64,000 nt of DNA from Aphanomyces cochlioides (lineage: Eukaryota > Oomycota > Saprolegniomycetes > Saprolegniales > Verrucalvaceae). Shown in pieces: positions 53,751 to 64,000 of the stretch. The stretch lies in NCBI GenBank assembly GCA_019828595.1, contig JAHQRK010000033.1:1-64000 (forward strand), read 5' to 3'. A model generated the notes under the pieces. That model had not been told where the DNA came from. It saw only the letters and a program-made list of their open reading frames with translations, and did no database searches. Both the position numbers and the translations under genes were made by a program. Every line of letters begins with the position of its first letter. Position 1 is the first letter of the stretch.

Positions 53751-54731
53751 TTAGTTTGCGACCGGCCAGCCCGAGGCAAAGTTGAGGCGGTTCCATCCAA
53801 AGAGCTTGTTGGCATCGGCGTAGCCACGGTTCGTGTCCACGTAGTGATAGTAGATGATTGGGCCTTCAATTGGGTCTTGGTAGACACCCTGGCCTCCAGG
53901 CGCGTAGATGTTGTCGTGGGAGTCGAGGACGATAGTACCACCGCCGCTGGTGCACGATTTGCCGCTCTGGTCAACGAATCCTCCCTTGGGGTTGCTGGAA
54001 CGGCACACTTTGACCTTGTATTCCTTGCCCTTCGCTGGGCGCTTGGTATCAAGTCCACAGCACTGACCTTGAGAGAAGAAGAGGTAGAAGAAGTTGCCGT
54101 ACTTGAACACAAAGGCTCCTTCGACCGAGTCAAACGACGGATCGTATGCAACTTGGTAAGCGCCACCGGTCACCTTGGTCGGAGGGTTGGTCAGTTGAAA
54201 TTGGTAGATGTCCTTCCAGAAACTGCCAAACGTCAAGTAGTAGTTGTTGCCGTCCACAATAAGGTTTGGATCGATGGCGTTATAAGGCGTCGAGCTGCTA
54301 CTCGTGATGCCAGTAGAACCAAGATCCTTCCACGAACCGACATCCATCGTCTTGGATGTCGCCACGCCAATTGCAGAGTTCTTGTTGCCGAATGTGCTCA
54401 CCGAGTAGTACAGATAGTAGGTGTCCCCGATTTTGGTGACGTCTGGCGCCCATAGACCATCGCGGCCAGGCAAGTTGATGCTTGAGCCAGCGGGAATCGC
54501 AGCACCCTTGTACGTCCATGGACCAGAGATGGATGGCGCAGTGTGGATGGCAATCTTTCCGTTGGTCGAGAATCGGAAGTAGGTGCCGTCGGCGCGACGA
54601 ATAATGGCGGGGTCATGAGCGTTGCCGCAGACACCAGAGCAACCTCGCGGCTGAGGATAAGCTTCGACCGGCGATACGATGCTTGAAAGCAAACCGAGCG
54701 CGGCTGCCGCAACAGATAGAAGTTTTACCAT
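53751..54731 (-). CDS. Secreted endo-1,5-alpha-L-arabinanase, GH43 family (copy 4)
   Basis: This is the unit 2 inverted copy, encoding the same 326 residues as copies 1-3, with the inverted-arm synonymous GTT codon. The promoter-like element is at 54745-54757 and the start context is identical. It faces copy 5 head to head across about 2.8 kb of linker. Confidence 0.93.
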   Translation of the reverse strand: MVKLLSVAAAALGLLSSIVSPVEAYPQPRGCSGVCGNAHDPAIIRRADGTYFRFSTNGKIAIHTAPSISGPWTYKGAAIPAGSSINLPGRDGLWAPDVTKIGDTYYLYYSVSTFGNKNSAIGVATSKTMDVGSWKDLGSTGITSSSSTPYNAIDPNLIVDGNNYYLTFGSFWKDIYQFQLTNPPTKVTGGAYQVAYDPSFDSVEGAFVFKYGNFFYLFFSQGQCCGLDTKRPAKGKEYKVKVCRSSNPKGGFVDQSGKSCTSGGGTIVLDSHDNIYAPGGQGVYQDPIEGPIIYYHYVDTNRGYADANKLFGWNRLNFASGWPVAN

Positions 54732-55839
54732 GGTGGTAGAGGACGGGAAATTGAGAAGTGGGGAAGACTTTGCATGAATGCTTCCGTGACAACAAGGTGC
54801 GACAGATGGTCTGGCCGACCGTATGAAATGCCGTGTATCGTAATGTTTTCGCAACTAGAACCTCGGAAATTACAGCCTTGATTCATCTCGACGTTTTCCT
54901 CAATCTTTCTAAATGTCATTGTTGCTGAGAGCATCTCAACCTTCCATTTAATTGCTGGATACACTGTTAGCTATTCGAGTTGCTCCACAATATATCGTTG
55001 CGATTCTTCTGAAAGCTTGGCGAAAGCGAGCCAGGTCGAGATCGTAATAGTGGAACTTTGTCATATGAACTGGCGTAGACACACTCTGGGTGGTATGAGA
55101 ACAGATTTGAATATTCCATGTAAAAATCTAACAGCACGATGGAATTCGATTCGAGGAATCTAACCTGAGCTGGGTATAGTTGGGGTGACGAGTAGAGAAT
55201 CGAGAGATTTCACTCGTGTGCGACTTTTATTGCACTAGCCATGTCCAGTAAAAACCCGCAGAATGCTTTCATCTGTGCATCAACTGTCCATCTTTTCAGA
55301 GAGCTTGTGTTCCACGCCGATCACAGTTGGTAGTTGTTGTGACCGTTGTCAAATTGATGCTTTCCTGTGGGTATTTTATTCATATCCTTCAAGTTGCTGT
55401 GTGTAATCTTCCTATCATTCTCCATTCGCCCATTCAGCTGACCCTGCTTTCCATGAATCCCCGATTCGAAGCCCGATTAGCTGCTTGGTCTTTACATGGA
55501 GGCCAACTTTGGTAAAACCTCCCAGTATTATTTGCCCCATAAATATTAGTAATTGACAAGTTATGAATATTGCAAGTAAAATTTCTCAAATTTGACATCT
55601 CATTAACGCATAACTGTGAAAATGGATTACTCTATATTGATAACATTTAGTCGAATATGCATTATAAGAGGTTTAGAACTTATACCAGGTACCGGGGAAC
55701 TTTTGACAAAAGTGGGGGCTTTTTGGAAAATTTAGACAGATGTGGGACACCTCTGACAAAAGTGGGGGCAATTTCAAACGTGGAGCTTTTGATCCTCTTG
55801 TCAGGAACCAAATGTGGGGACATATACATAAAATAGTGT

Positions 55840-56081
55840 TATTGTCTTTTTCGTCCAAATTTACAGTTTTGATCAAAATCGACGAAATTTGTGTGATCAA
55901 TCTGGCAATAGTGAATTCAAGTATAATCGGAAGGTACATGAAATAATGTGTGTGTGAGTTGGTGTGTTTTGTGTGTGTTTAAACAAATTCTGGACGCTGA
56001 TTGGCTGGTTCGATTTGGTGATTGATTGAAAGTTTGATCGATTTCAGCCAAGTTCGGAAATTTTGAGTAAATCAGACAATA
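55840..56081. mobile_element. 242-bp MITE, unit 2
   Basis: This is the copy of 27617-27858 with TATTGTC/GACAATA ends and flanking ATAGTG. Confidence 0.7.
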
Positions 56082-56248
56082 ATAGTGCGGTTGCGCAACA
56101 TTTTGAAAAAATCGACCAAATTAGTATTATTGATTTGATACAAATTTTGGGTAGCGGCGCAATCGAATCACGCCAAAGAACCGATCCGCGAATCGATCCC
56201 ATTGGCTGATTTTTCATTGTCAGGATTTGATTGGTCCAAATTGTTATA

Positions 56249-56740
56249 TTAGCCAATCAAAACGATTGATAAACGACTCAACAAATCACGCCGATATCCG
56301 AAATTTTGCTCGAAAGCACAATATGAAATTCCAATTTCATCAAACTTGCCTGCCATGGACACCAGCGTCATACCCGAAGAGTGTCGTAGCATTTGGCATG
56401 CAACTTGTGCTCGCAATTGGTCGAATGCATCCAATGTCTTGCAATGCCGGCGCAAATATCTCAACGTTCTAGTTTGTGCACATAGCTTTGGCGCTTGCCC
56501 CACAACATCCCGTTTTTTAACAGTCGCCTTGGCAGCCTCCAGGCGTTTTTCTCGTAACTTGTGATTACGAGTTTCTTTGCTGATTCGTCTCTGCTGATGC
56601 GCTTTCAAATTGCGCGAGCAGGAGAAATCCGAGCGACACTTGGTGCATATGAGTCGTAGTCTTTCAGGAGACCAACCAATGACAATGTGACAAATGTGGG
56701 GCCGTTGAGAACATCCATGAGGCCCCCCACTTCCTGTCAC
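56249..56740 (-). CDS. Putative zinc-finger fragment, unit 2
   Basis: Translation is identical to 27986-28477 (CTKCRSDFSCSRNLKAH motif). The longer unit 2 version of the flanking DNA does not extend the frame. Confidence 0.4.
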   Translation of the reverse strand: MTGSGGPHGCSQRPHICHIVIGWSPERLRLICTKCRSDFSCSRNLKAHQQRRISKETRNHKLREKRLEAAKATVKKRDVVGQAPKLCAQTRTLRYLRRHCKTLDAFDQLRAQVACQMLRHSSGMTLVSMAGKFDEIGISYCAFEQNFGYRRDLLSRLSIVLIG

Positions 56741-58496
56741 ATTGCCCCCACTTTTGTCAGAGGGTCCACTTCTGTCTAAATTTTCTAAATAGCCCCCACT
56801 TTTGTCAAAAGTCCGGCAGCGGGAGACTTGATCTCCAATTAACAGCCGTCAAATACGGTACCGTCGGTGCCACGAAGCAGCAATTGTCACAACAACTACC
56901 AACTGTGATCGGCGTGGAACACAAGCTCTCTGAAAAGATGGACAGTTGATGCACCAAGTGACTTTATCTCAAAGATGAAAGCATTCTGCGGGTTTTTACT
57001 GGACATGGCTAGTGCAATAAAAGTCGCACACGAGTGAAATCTCTCGATTCTCTACTCGTCACCCCAACTATACCCAGCTCAGGTTAGATTCCTCGAATCG
57101 AATTCCATCGTGCTGTTAGATTTTTACATGGAATATTCAAATCTGTTCTCATACCACCCAGAGTGTGTCTACGCCAGTTCATATGACAAAGTTCCACTAT
57201 TACGATCTCGACCTGGCTCGCTTTCGCCAAGCTTTCAGAAGAATCGCAACGATATATTGTGGAGCAACTCGAATAGCTAACAGTGTATCCAGCAATTAAA
57301 TGGAAGGTTGAGATGCTCTCAGCAACAATGACATTTAGAAAGATTGAGGAAAACGTCGAGATGAATCAAGGCTGTAATTTCCGAGGTTCTAGTTGCGAAA
57401 ACATTACGATACACGGCATTTCATACGGTCGGCCAGACCATCTGTCGCACCTTGTTGTCACGGAAGCATTCATGCAAAGTCTTCCCCACTTCTCAATTTC
57501 CCGTCCTCTACCACCATGGTAAAACTTCTATCTGTTGCGGCAGCCGCGCTCGGTTTGCTTTCAAGCATCGTATCGCCGGTCGAAGCTTATCCTCAGCCGC
57601 GAGGTTGCTCTGGTGTCTGCGGCAACGCTCATGACCCCGCCATTATTCGTCGCGCCGACGGCACCTACTTCCGATTCTCGACCAACGGAAAGATTGCCAT
57701 CCACACTGCGCCATCCATCTCTGGTCCATGGACGTACAAGGGTGCTGCGATTCCCGCTGGCTCAAGCATCAACTTGCCTGGCCGCGATGGTCTATGGGCG
57801 CCAGACGTCACCAAAATCGGGGACACCTACTATCTGTACTACTCGGTGAGCACATTCGGCAACAAGAACTCTGCAATTGGCGTGGCGACATCCAAGACGA
57901 TGGATGTCGGTTCGTGGAAGGATCTTGGTTCTACTGGCATCACGAGTAGCAGCTCGACGCCTTATAACGCCATCGATCCAAACCTTATTGTGGACGGCAA
58001 CAACTACTACTTGACGTTTGGCAGTTTCTGGAAGGACATCTACCAATTTCAACTGACCAACCCTCCGACCAAGGTGACCGGTGGCGCTTACCAAGTTGCA
58101 TACGATCCGTCGTTTGACTCGGTCGAAGGAGCCTTTGTGTTCAAGTACGGCAACTTCTTCTACCTCTTCTTCTCTCAAGGTCAGTGCTGTGGACTTGATA
58201 CCAAGCGCCCAGCGAAGGGCAAGGAATACAAGGTCAAAGTGTGCCGTTCCAGCAACCCCAAGGGAGGATTCGTCGACCAGAGCGGCAAATCGTGCACCAG
58301 CGGCGGTGGTACTATCGTCCTCGACTCCCACGACAACATCTACGCGCCTGGAGGCCAGGGTGTCTACCAAGACCCAATTGAAGGTCCAATCATCTACTAT
58401 CACTACGTGGACACGAACCGTGGCTACGCCGATGGCAACAAGCTCTTTGGATGGAACCGCCTCAACTTTGCCTCGGGCTGGCCAGTTGCAACCTAG
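56513..58496. repeat. Tandem higher-order repeat, partial unit 3
   Basis: This repeats the first 1988 bases of unit 1: the right end of the zinc-finger element, the arabinanase promoter region and the complete arabinanase gene. Base changes start to appear within the last 110 bases of the gene (58386, 58434, 58473 onward). After the stop codon the sequence is unrelated to units 1 and 2. This is the edge of the amplification. Confidence 0.92.
57516..58496 (+). CDS. Secreted endo-1,5-alpha-L-arabinanase, GH43 family (copy 5)
   Basis: This copy at the edge of the amplified array has the same signal peptide, propeller and catalytic motifs as copies 1-4. It differs in two residues (ADGNK instead of ADANK, and a final Thr instead of Asn) plus silent changes, all within the last 111 bases. 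The downstream DNA is unrelated to that after the other copies. It may therefore keep the original 3' end and flank of the founder gene, with the rest homogenised with the array. Confidence 0.93.
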   Translation: MVKLLSVAAAALGLLSSIVSPVEAYPQPRGCSGVCGNAHDPAIIRRADGTYFRFSTNGKIAIHTAPSISGPWTYKGAAIPAGSSINLPGRDGLWAPDVTKIGDTYYLYYSVSTFGNKNSAIGVATSKTMDVGSWKDLGSTGITSSSSTPYNAIDPNLIVDGNNYYLTFGSFWKDIYQFQLTNPPTKVTGGAYQVAYDPSFDSVEGAFVFKYGNFFYLFFSQGQCCGLDTKRPAKGKEYKVKVCRSSNPKGGFVDQSGKSCTSGGGTIVLDSHDNIYAPGGQGVYQDPIEGPIIYYHYVDTNRGYADGNKLFGWNRLNFASGWPVAT

Positions 58497-59619
58497 AGCC
58501 AAGAGAGTCGTGGCGACTTCTCGCTATGAAATTCTTATCGTGAATAATCAATGTACCTCATGGCTGTTGAGTTGCCCGGTGTCAGGCCCTTCAAAGACTG
58601 TACGGCAAGTATGTGACCAAGTCAACCGAGACAGGACAGCAGCTACGAGGTCATAGTCAAGAAGACATGCAAACGTGTGAAAGTTTGTACATGGCATTTT
58701 CAAGAGGGTGCAAAATGCTTCGTTGTCGTCGACTTGGAAAGGAATCGTCGTGTCGTGGCGAAAGGCAAATGTGTTGGAACCCGGATCGCGCCGACTAACG
58801 ACGCTCGTATCTATTGTCTTATTGTTGTATAAGCCAGACAAATATCCAGTCATGACAACGACGTATTCGTCAAACGAATTCCATGTTGGAAGTTCGTTGA
58901 GATTCACTTCACCAGGTCGAGGTTCATTGAGATAGGCGGTGAAAGGCTAGGCAATGGAGTTTCAACATAACTTCGGGCGATGGCATTAGCGTCCTTACCG
59001 TAGTCACGAGATTCAGTATAAAGATGATGTTGTACGCAAACGACCAATTGCATAGGACACAACATGTGGACACTTATTTCTCCCGAGCTATACTTGCAAC
59101 GCTGAACTTAAAATCTGCAATATGGTATTTGAACATAACCGTAGTGAATTCTGTTTTTTTACTTGACGTTCGCGATGAAGAAAGCACTGTCAAATCACTT
59201 TCGGTTGACGACTTCTGATTTATCGAGGTTTCATAGTCGATTCGTCTGAATGAATTAGTTAAAAATATGAATCGGCCAGTTGACCATACGAGTTGTCCAA
59301 TGTCGTCCTGCGAAGCGACAACACAATAAGCTAGCTGAAAGGAGCAACGAAACAAATGTTTTCCTTCACTTCTATGCCGGACGCAGTAATGAGTAATGAA
59401 CAGCTCAGAATGTCGGGTCGACCAAAACTGTAAACGCATCGTCGAGGAGAACCTTCACAAGTGCGGAACAGGCGACTGAGATGTGTTCGGTTGTCTCTGG
59501 GGCAGAAATAGCCATGTTGGAGCTTTGGTAATTACTTGTTCAGTGCATGCAACTAGGGACGTCACTAGAATATCAGTGTGATTTATATACAGCGGAACTT
59601 GAGCAGTTGTATAAAGTGT
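58497..59619 (-). pseudogene. Decayed hypothetical coding region
   Basis: Two minus-strand open segments look coding-like but match no family I know. The first is 59439-59074 (ATG start, ASQDDIGQLVWSTGRF, then a Ser-rich stretch SSTESDLTVLSSSRTSSKKT), continuing in frame past a TAA into a hydrophobic run. The second is 58907-58548 (LNELPTWNSFDEYVVVMTGYLS). A GTAAGG near 58999 could begin an intron joining them. It is probably a broken membrane-protein gene. Bases 59440-59619 hold nothing I recognise. Confidence 0.3.
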
Positions 59620-62358
59620 CTAAGGTGCTTGAGGGGCTGTCCCAGGAAGGCCATTGATCTCAGAGCTGTAGTGAGTCTCGAGATATTCAACGATATCGTC
59701 CGCCACTGGTCGGTCAGCAGGATTGCATCGCCAGCACTTGGTGATCAATGCCCATAAAGGTTCAAGATGTGGTTCAACTTCCGGTTTTTTCCGGTCGTTC
59801 ATCGTCAGTTTTAATTGCTGCCACAATATCGTCTTCGCTCCAGTCTCTGAAAGGAATATCGTTACTGAGGATTTCCCACAGGGTAATCCCAAAAGACCAC
59901 ACATCGGATTTGGTGGTCACCGATCGAGGTTTCAAAAATTGCTCTGGACTCATCCAATTCATCGTACCTTCCCATCCTTGACGCGACTTGGTCAATTCCA
60001 AACTCATAACCGTTCGACTTAAACCGAAATCTGCGATCGCAACCGTCTTTTTATAATTATCACCTTTGAGGTCTCGGTGAATGATGTTGGCTTGATGGAG
60101 CGTCCTCAAACCACAGGCGAATTGATAGACCAATGGAAGCAATGTCTCTGGCCGATCTCGGACATATCGGCGAATATTTGTTTCACACAATTCACTCACA
60201 AGAATGGGTGTTGGGATCTTCGTACACACACCAACCAAAGTCAAAATGTAATCCGCCTTTGAGATATCCTTCCACGCTTTGATTCCTTGGCAATTAAGTT
60301 TTCCAAATCTTGCGAGTCGGACTGAATCATCCGGTCGAATCGTTTCACGGCGACGGGTTCACCCTGGTAAATGCCTTTGAAGACTGTGGCGAATCCACCT
60401 CGACCCAACGCTGTGTTGAGATTGTTTGGATCGAACTTGACATCTTCAGAAGCCAACATCCATGATTCAATACTGTGGACTCCGTAGGGAATTTTTTTCT
60501 CTTGGCCCAAAATATTGGCTTTTTCTTCAATCATTTCTCGACAAGTTTCGACTTGTTTTTCAAACGCAGAATTTTGTGGAAAGTTTCCCAATTTGACTTG
60601 ACGTTCGTAAAATTCCAGCCCACGGTGCAATTGAATCGCTAATTCTTCCAATTTGTTCTTCTGGGGTTGGAGTTGTGGAGTATTCTCGACCGATTCCAAG
60701 TGCTGAGTCAAGCTTTCCATCATCTCGAGCATGTTGCCAATGTTGACCGCCAAATCTTCGACTTTCCCTACGACTTGAACTTTCGCATCGACATTTATAG
60801 CTGTTGCCGCTTCGGAAAGATGATCTTGCAGTAATATCATCAACTACATATTTGCCGTACTTCTGCACCTACGATTTTTCATCGTTGAGTTGCACCTAAC
60901 GGCAAAAATTAACTATGGTTGAAAGATTTCAGGATTTATCGAAGAGTTGCACCTATTCCCTCTTGATTGGACAGAAATCAGCCTATCATGATGCTCAACT
61001 GAGAAAAAGTATTGGCATCTGCGTCGATCCCTTTGAAATGGAGCTACGTGCGGTCGATGTCGTCGGTGTTTCTTGGCGACTTTGTTTAGCCATGAGGTCA
61101 AAGGCAACGAACGAGAACTGGCTGGTGGAGTGAACACACCATCACGATGGAATATCAGTCTATTTCAACCAATGAAACGCTAGAATGTAGAAGTGAAGCA
61201 TCTTCCAATTTATCGTTGACTTGCACTTAACATATGATAATTTGATGACATTTTCGTAGGTGCAGAAGTACGACAAATACGGTAGTAGTTTCCATCCTTC
61301 GGTGGTCTCAAGCGCCGACTCGAAATTTGTTTGAGTTTCGTTTAGGAGACTGATTAGCGTAGTTGCGTCTTGACTTGGAATTGCATTCTCGTTTTCATGA
61401 CGCATAATACGATCTACCATGACAGCCGTGGTTAGAACGGACTCACGATGCGTTTGGAATGTTAATGCCAACAACAAAATCTCAGTGCCAACACGAACAA
61501 TGTCTGAAGCACCATCCTTTCCTTTATACTCGTCCAGAGCATTCTTGATATAATCCACAGCTGATTGGATCGATTGCACGTCTAAAATTCATCCAAAATG
61601 AGTCTGCACGATTTTAATGATGATTTACTCATTCCAGAAGGGCCTTCGGTGGAGACGTCGGTTGGATTTTCAGACACAGCTTGAGGTCGAGTCATGCGAT
61701 CCAATTCGGCCAAAGCTGTTTGAATCTGCGGGTCTTTGTGCTGGATAAACGTTAGTGGCTCCTCTTGAATGCTTTGTAACTTGACAAATAGCCGGGGTCA
61801 GCGAGGAATATGACAGTGTTTGGGTTCTTGGCAAGGTTTGGAACCATTTCATTCCCAAAGGATCGGACAACAGTATTGATTAATTCTTGACGCTCGTCCA
61901 ATAAGGCTTTGATTGTTTTGTTGGCGACATCGCGTGCTTGTCTCTTATCCTAGAATTTCATTGCAATGGCGTCGAAAAATTAAACCGCGAAGGACTTACT
62001 GGTGTTGTCGTTTTCATGCTCACATCTGCGCCAGCATCCAAAAGCGCGCGCACGACCTGCTCGTGGTTTGCCTCGGCAGCCTTGAACAAAGGCGTTTTCC
62101 CGTTCTACAAGGTAAAAACAATGGTCAACAGTCATATCTCACTCAGTTGAGTACATTGTCCGATGCATTAGTCGGAGCACCATGTTCAAGCAATTCCTGA
62201 ACGACAGGCAAATGTCCATGCATAGCTGATAAATGCAGTGGCGTGTCGCCATCCTAAGCAATACAGTAGTGTATGTGCCTAACCTCCGCTCCAGTTATGA
62301 ATTGATTCAATTGGGAGTAATGTTGACCAATCAGGTCTGTTGACTTAAAGAGTCGCAT
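59620..62358 (-). pseudogene. Ankyrin-repeat TKL protein kinase, frameshifted, with MITE
   Basis: A multi-exon gene reading leftward from ATG 62358 (MRLFKSTDLIGQHY). Introns at 62254-62283 (30 nt) and 62105-62154 (50 nt) separate ankyrin repeats ([47 protein letters not shown]). A helical linker follows, then a kinase domain: ALGRGGFATVFKG, VAVKRF, IIHRDLKGDN, IADFGLSR, MNWMSPEQ, and a C-lobe ending WRCNPADRPVADDIVEYL. One-base frameshifts lie near 61785, 60290 and in an A run near 59795, and a 427-bp MITE sits at 60851-61277. It is a different paralogue from the kinase in the repeats. If the indels are sequencing errors the gene could be live. Confidence 0.75.
60851..61277. mobile_element. 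427-bp MITE in kinase gene (TTTGYCGTACTTCTGC ends)
   Basis: The left end TTTGCCGTACTTCTGCACCT and the right end (reverse complement TTTGTCGTACTTCTGCACCT) match over about 23 bases, and subterminal CGTTGASTTGCACYTA blocks are also inverted. TA flanks both sides (60849-60850, 61278-61279), as in Tc1/mariner-type MITEs. It lies between the helical linker and the kinase-proximal exon, near an exon boundary. Confidence 0.8.
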
Positions 62359-62382
62359 GCACAACACATTTTGGAATCTTGG

Positions 62383-64000
62383 ATGAACAGGGGAAATCAG
62401 CAGCCATCGTCAAAGCGCCGTCGGACCACCAAGAAGCATAAAACAGGAGCAAGCGCGTCGGGAGGCGATGATCTCGACTCATTGGCTACTGGGATATCGG
62501 ACCTGCACGATATCAATGAAGATTCGAACGGGCAGTCGACAAAATCACAGGACAAATCCGCATGTGCTCTATTCCTTTCATTCTATCGTGAAAATGTAGG
62601 CCCCGTTTCGTCTATCCACGATGAAATACTCCAAAAAATATCATGTGTTCACATCGGCACCTTTTGTGATTTCATGGTAAAAAGTCAAAACATTGGCTGG
62701 CAGACCTCAATGAACTACCTAAGTTCCATTCGCCGTCAACTTGAACAAATCCACAATGTACAAATATTTAAAGCTGACCCGCATTGGTATAAAGACACTC
62801 GAAAGCGAGTCACCCGAGCATATCTGCTTTCATGCATAAAAGGTAAACAGTCTACATGTAGCAACTTGTTACACAATACGTGTAGATGGTACTAAACTAA
62901 AGGAGCATGCACCTCCAATGTCATATGATGATTTGAAGCTGATCGGTCAAAGGCTATTCCAAAAAAATGACCTGAAGTCTTCAAAAGACCGTACACTGTT
63001 GAATGCACAGTGGGTGGCAATTGGTAGAGCGTCCGATATTGGTGGAATCACCTAACGTAAACGACCAATTTACGAGGAACATTTCGACTCAACTCACTTA
63101 ACTCCCATTATCTCAGCCCCCACGAAGGTATGCAAACTGGGGCTTTGATCAACAGAATCTTGAAATCCTTGTGATATTGAATTTGTCAACGATATCAGTT
63201 TTTATGGAATATAGGTGTTGGCAAGTTCATTTGAAATGGCCACTTTCTGAAACTTGGCCAACCAGTTATTGAGGAACTTTTTATCTTGATTAAAGTATGT
63301 CAATTATCAAGTTTCAAGGTTTTGGGCAGGTTGTTTTTGCACATTAATCATCAGTTTATACAGGTATTATATTATGCAGAATCAAAATCGTCAAATAACA
63401 ACATTATTCAAGTAAACGAGTATAAGAAAATGCATTGCATAAATTTAAAGAGGTTCCGGAAATTGTTCCTCATAAACTGGTTGGATCCTCGTAAATTGGT
63501 CGTTTACGTTACAACGATATTCAATGGATGGATGGTTTTGTGCTCAGCGACATTACTCGACGTTAAGTGTCCCGTCAACAAGCCCTTTCTATTTTTCCCT
63601 CTGCATTATTGTGACAACAGGATCTTCTCCACAGTCTTGGGACCCAGATAGTTTGCGATCCGTTTGAGGCTTCAGATAGAGTTTTTTCCCAAATCTCAAC
63701 CCATGATGCTTCAGAGTTGAAGGTTGCTGCGTGTATCAATCGTGTTATTAAGGTACAGATGAGCAGTGTCCACTTTAATATACATTAAGACTAGGTTTTG
63801 TATGAAATTTCAGATGAATATGAGCTCACGCCTCATCTGATATCTCATTCGGGTCGTCGTGGCTCTGCAATCGCTGCTGCAAGTAATCAACACCTTAATT
63901 TGGCTGATATAGCACATCGTGGGCAGTGGAATCTCGACAGCTTTGCAACAATCATGGAGTATATTTGTGAGACAAGTCAATCAGATCAAAAGGTTGGTCG
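62383..64000 (+). pseudogene. Crypton-type tyrosine recombinase gene, interrupted by MITE
   Basis: Exon 1 (ATG 62383) is basic, then has a core-binding domain like those of Cryptons (FLSFYRENVGPVSSIHDEIL; FCDFMVKSQNIGWQTSMNYL). A 43-nt intron (62843-62885) leads to a catalytic part with the first Arg in IGRASDIGG. A 455-bp MITE splits the codon string at 63054, and the frame resumes as NDIQWMDGFVLSDITRR. TAA (63564) and TGA (63612) follow. The C-terminal part has H-x-x-R in SHSGRRG, HRGQW and a Tyr in TIMEYI, completing the tyrosine-recombinase set before the window ends. Divergent from the kinase gene with 24 bases between the two ATGs. Cryptons are known in oomycetes. Confidence 0.75.
63055..63509. 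mobile_element. 455-bp MITE in Crypton gene (ACGTAAACGACC ends)
   Basis: The terminal inverted repeats ACGTAAACGACCAATTTACG and CGTAAATTGGTCGTTTACGT are perfect over at least 23 bases. TA duplications lie at 63053-63054 and 63510-63511. Removing the element and one TA restores the recombinase frame (GGIT then YNDIQW), so the insertion came after the gene was intact at this point. It has no transposase; a 121-codon frame across it is chance. Confidence 0.88.

Larger units (their letters stand above)
28247..56512. repeat. Tandem higher-order repeat, unit 2
   Basis: This is a near-identical second copy of bases 1-28246. The differences I could see are homopolymer length changes, a different G-run near 30760, an 18-bp deletion near 55275 and a 42-bp extra segment near 56140. 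All elements, pseudogene lesions and arm-specific variants of unit 1 are shared, so unit 2 arose by duplication of the already rearranged locus. Confidence 0.95.
55699..56812 (-). mobile_element. Zinc-finger TIR element, unit 2
   Basis: This is the copy of 27476-28549 but 40 bases longer. Near 56125-56175 it has TACAAATTTTGGGTAGCGG and following bases that unit 1 lacks. The compound terminal repeats, the zinc-finger frame (56249-56740) and the nested 242-bp MITE (55840-56081) are all present. Confidence 0.65.

Noticed and set aside
63286..63651. 121-codon frame across the Crypton MITE
   Set aside because: It spans the MITE terminus and then reads the recombinase exon in a wrong frame, so it is a chance frame.
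1..64000. CRISPR, bacterial operon or phage interpretation
   Set aside because: GT-AG introns, LTR and Harbinger elements and eukaryotic kinases exclude a prokaryotic source. The direct repeats are tens of kilobases or transposon ends, not short spaced repeats.

Overview
ORGANISM AND TYPE OF REGION. The window looks like nuclear accessory DNA of an oomycete, probably Saprolegniales. The signs are ankyrin/tyrosine-kinase-like genes with 40-90 nt GT-AG introns, an oomycete-like initiator about 20 nt before a CACCATGG start, a secreted GH43 plant cell-wall enzyme, and Ty3/Gypsy, PIF/Harbinger and Crypton-type elements. This assignment is inference. No bacterial operons, tRNA, rRNA or CRISPR were seen. 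LAYOUT. Most of the window is one higher-order repeat. A unit of about 28.25 kb occurs twice in tandem (unit 1, 1-28246; unit 2, 28247-56512), and a third copy starts at 56513 and stops at the end of the arabinanase gene (58496). Each unit contains a large imperfect palindrome. In unit 1 the left arm is 378-21060, the spacer 21061-21168 and the right arm 21169-27120. In unit 2 the spacer is 49302-49409. The left arm reads: secreted endo-arabinanase (+), short MITE, ankyrin-kinase pseudogene (+) split by a 14.1-kb Ty3/Gypsy element, then a Cys-rich repeat region. The right arm is the mirror image but lacks about 15.8 kb (the Gypsy element and the kinase 5' part) and carries a 1.06-kb TATTGTC-ended element. 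About 1.5 kb joins one palindrome to the next and holds a TIR element with a zinc-finger ORF and a nested 242-bp MITE. The arabinanase gene is therefore present five times (+,-,+,-,+). NESTING. The ankyrin-kinase gene is split by the Gypsy element (4-bp CTAT duplication, LTRs of about 751 bp). The Gypsy pol gene is in turn split by a 2.46-kb Harbinger element (TAA duplication) carrying a Myb-like gene and a DDE transposase. The Gypsy element also carries an unusual block of four ORFs on the strand opposite gag-pol, between the integrase gene and the 3' LTR. RIGHT FLANK (58.5-64 kb). This is single-copy: decayed hypothetical coding, an ankyrin-TKL kinase gene on the minus strand with frameshifts and a 427-bp MITE, and a divergent Crypton-type tyrosine-recombinase gene interrupted by a 455-bp MITE. 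HISTORY (inference). Variants specific to each palindrome arm are shared by both units, so the inverted duplication and its asymmetries came first and the 28-kb tandem duplication later. The only host gene that survives intact is the arabinanase. Most differences between units are homopolymer lengths, so read-level checking of the assembly matters.
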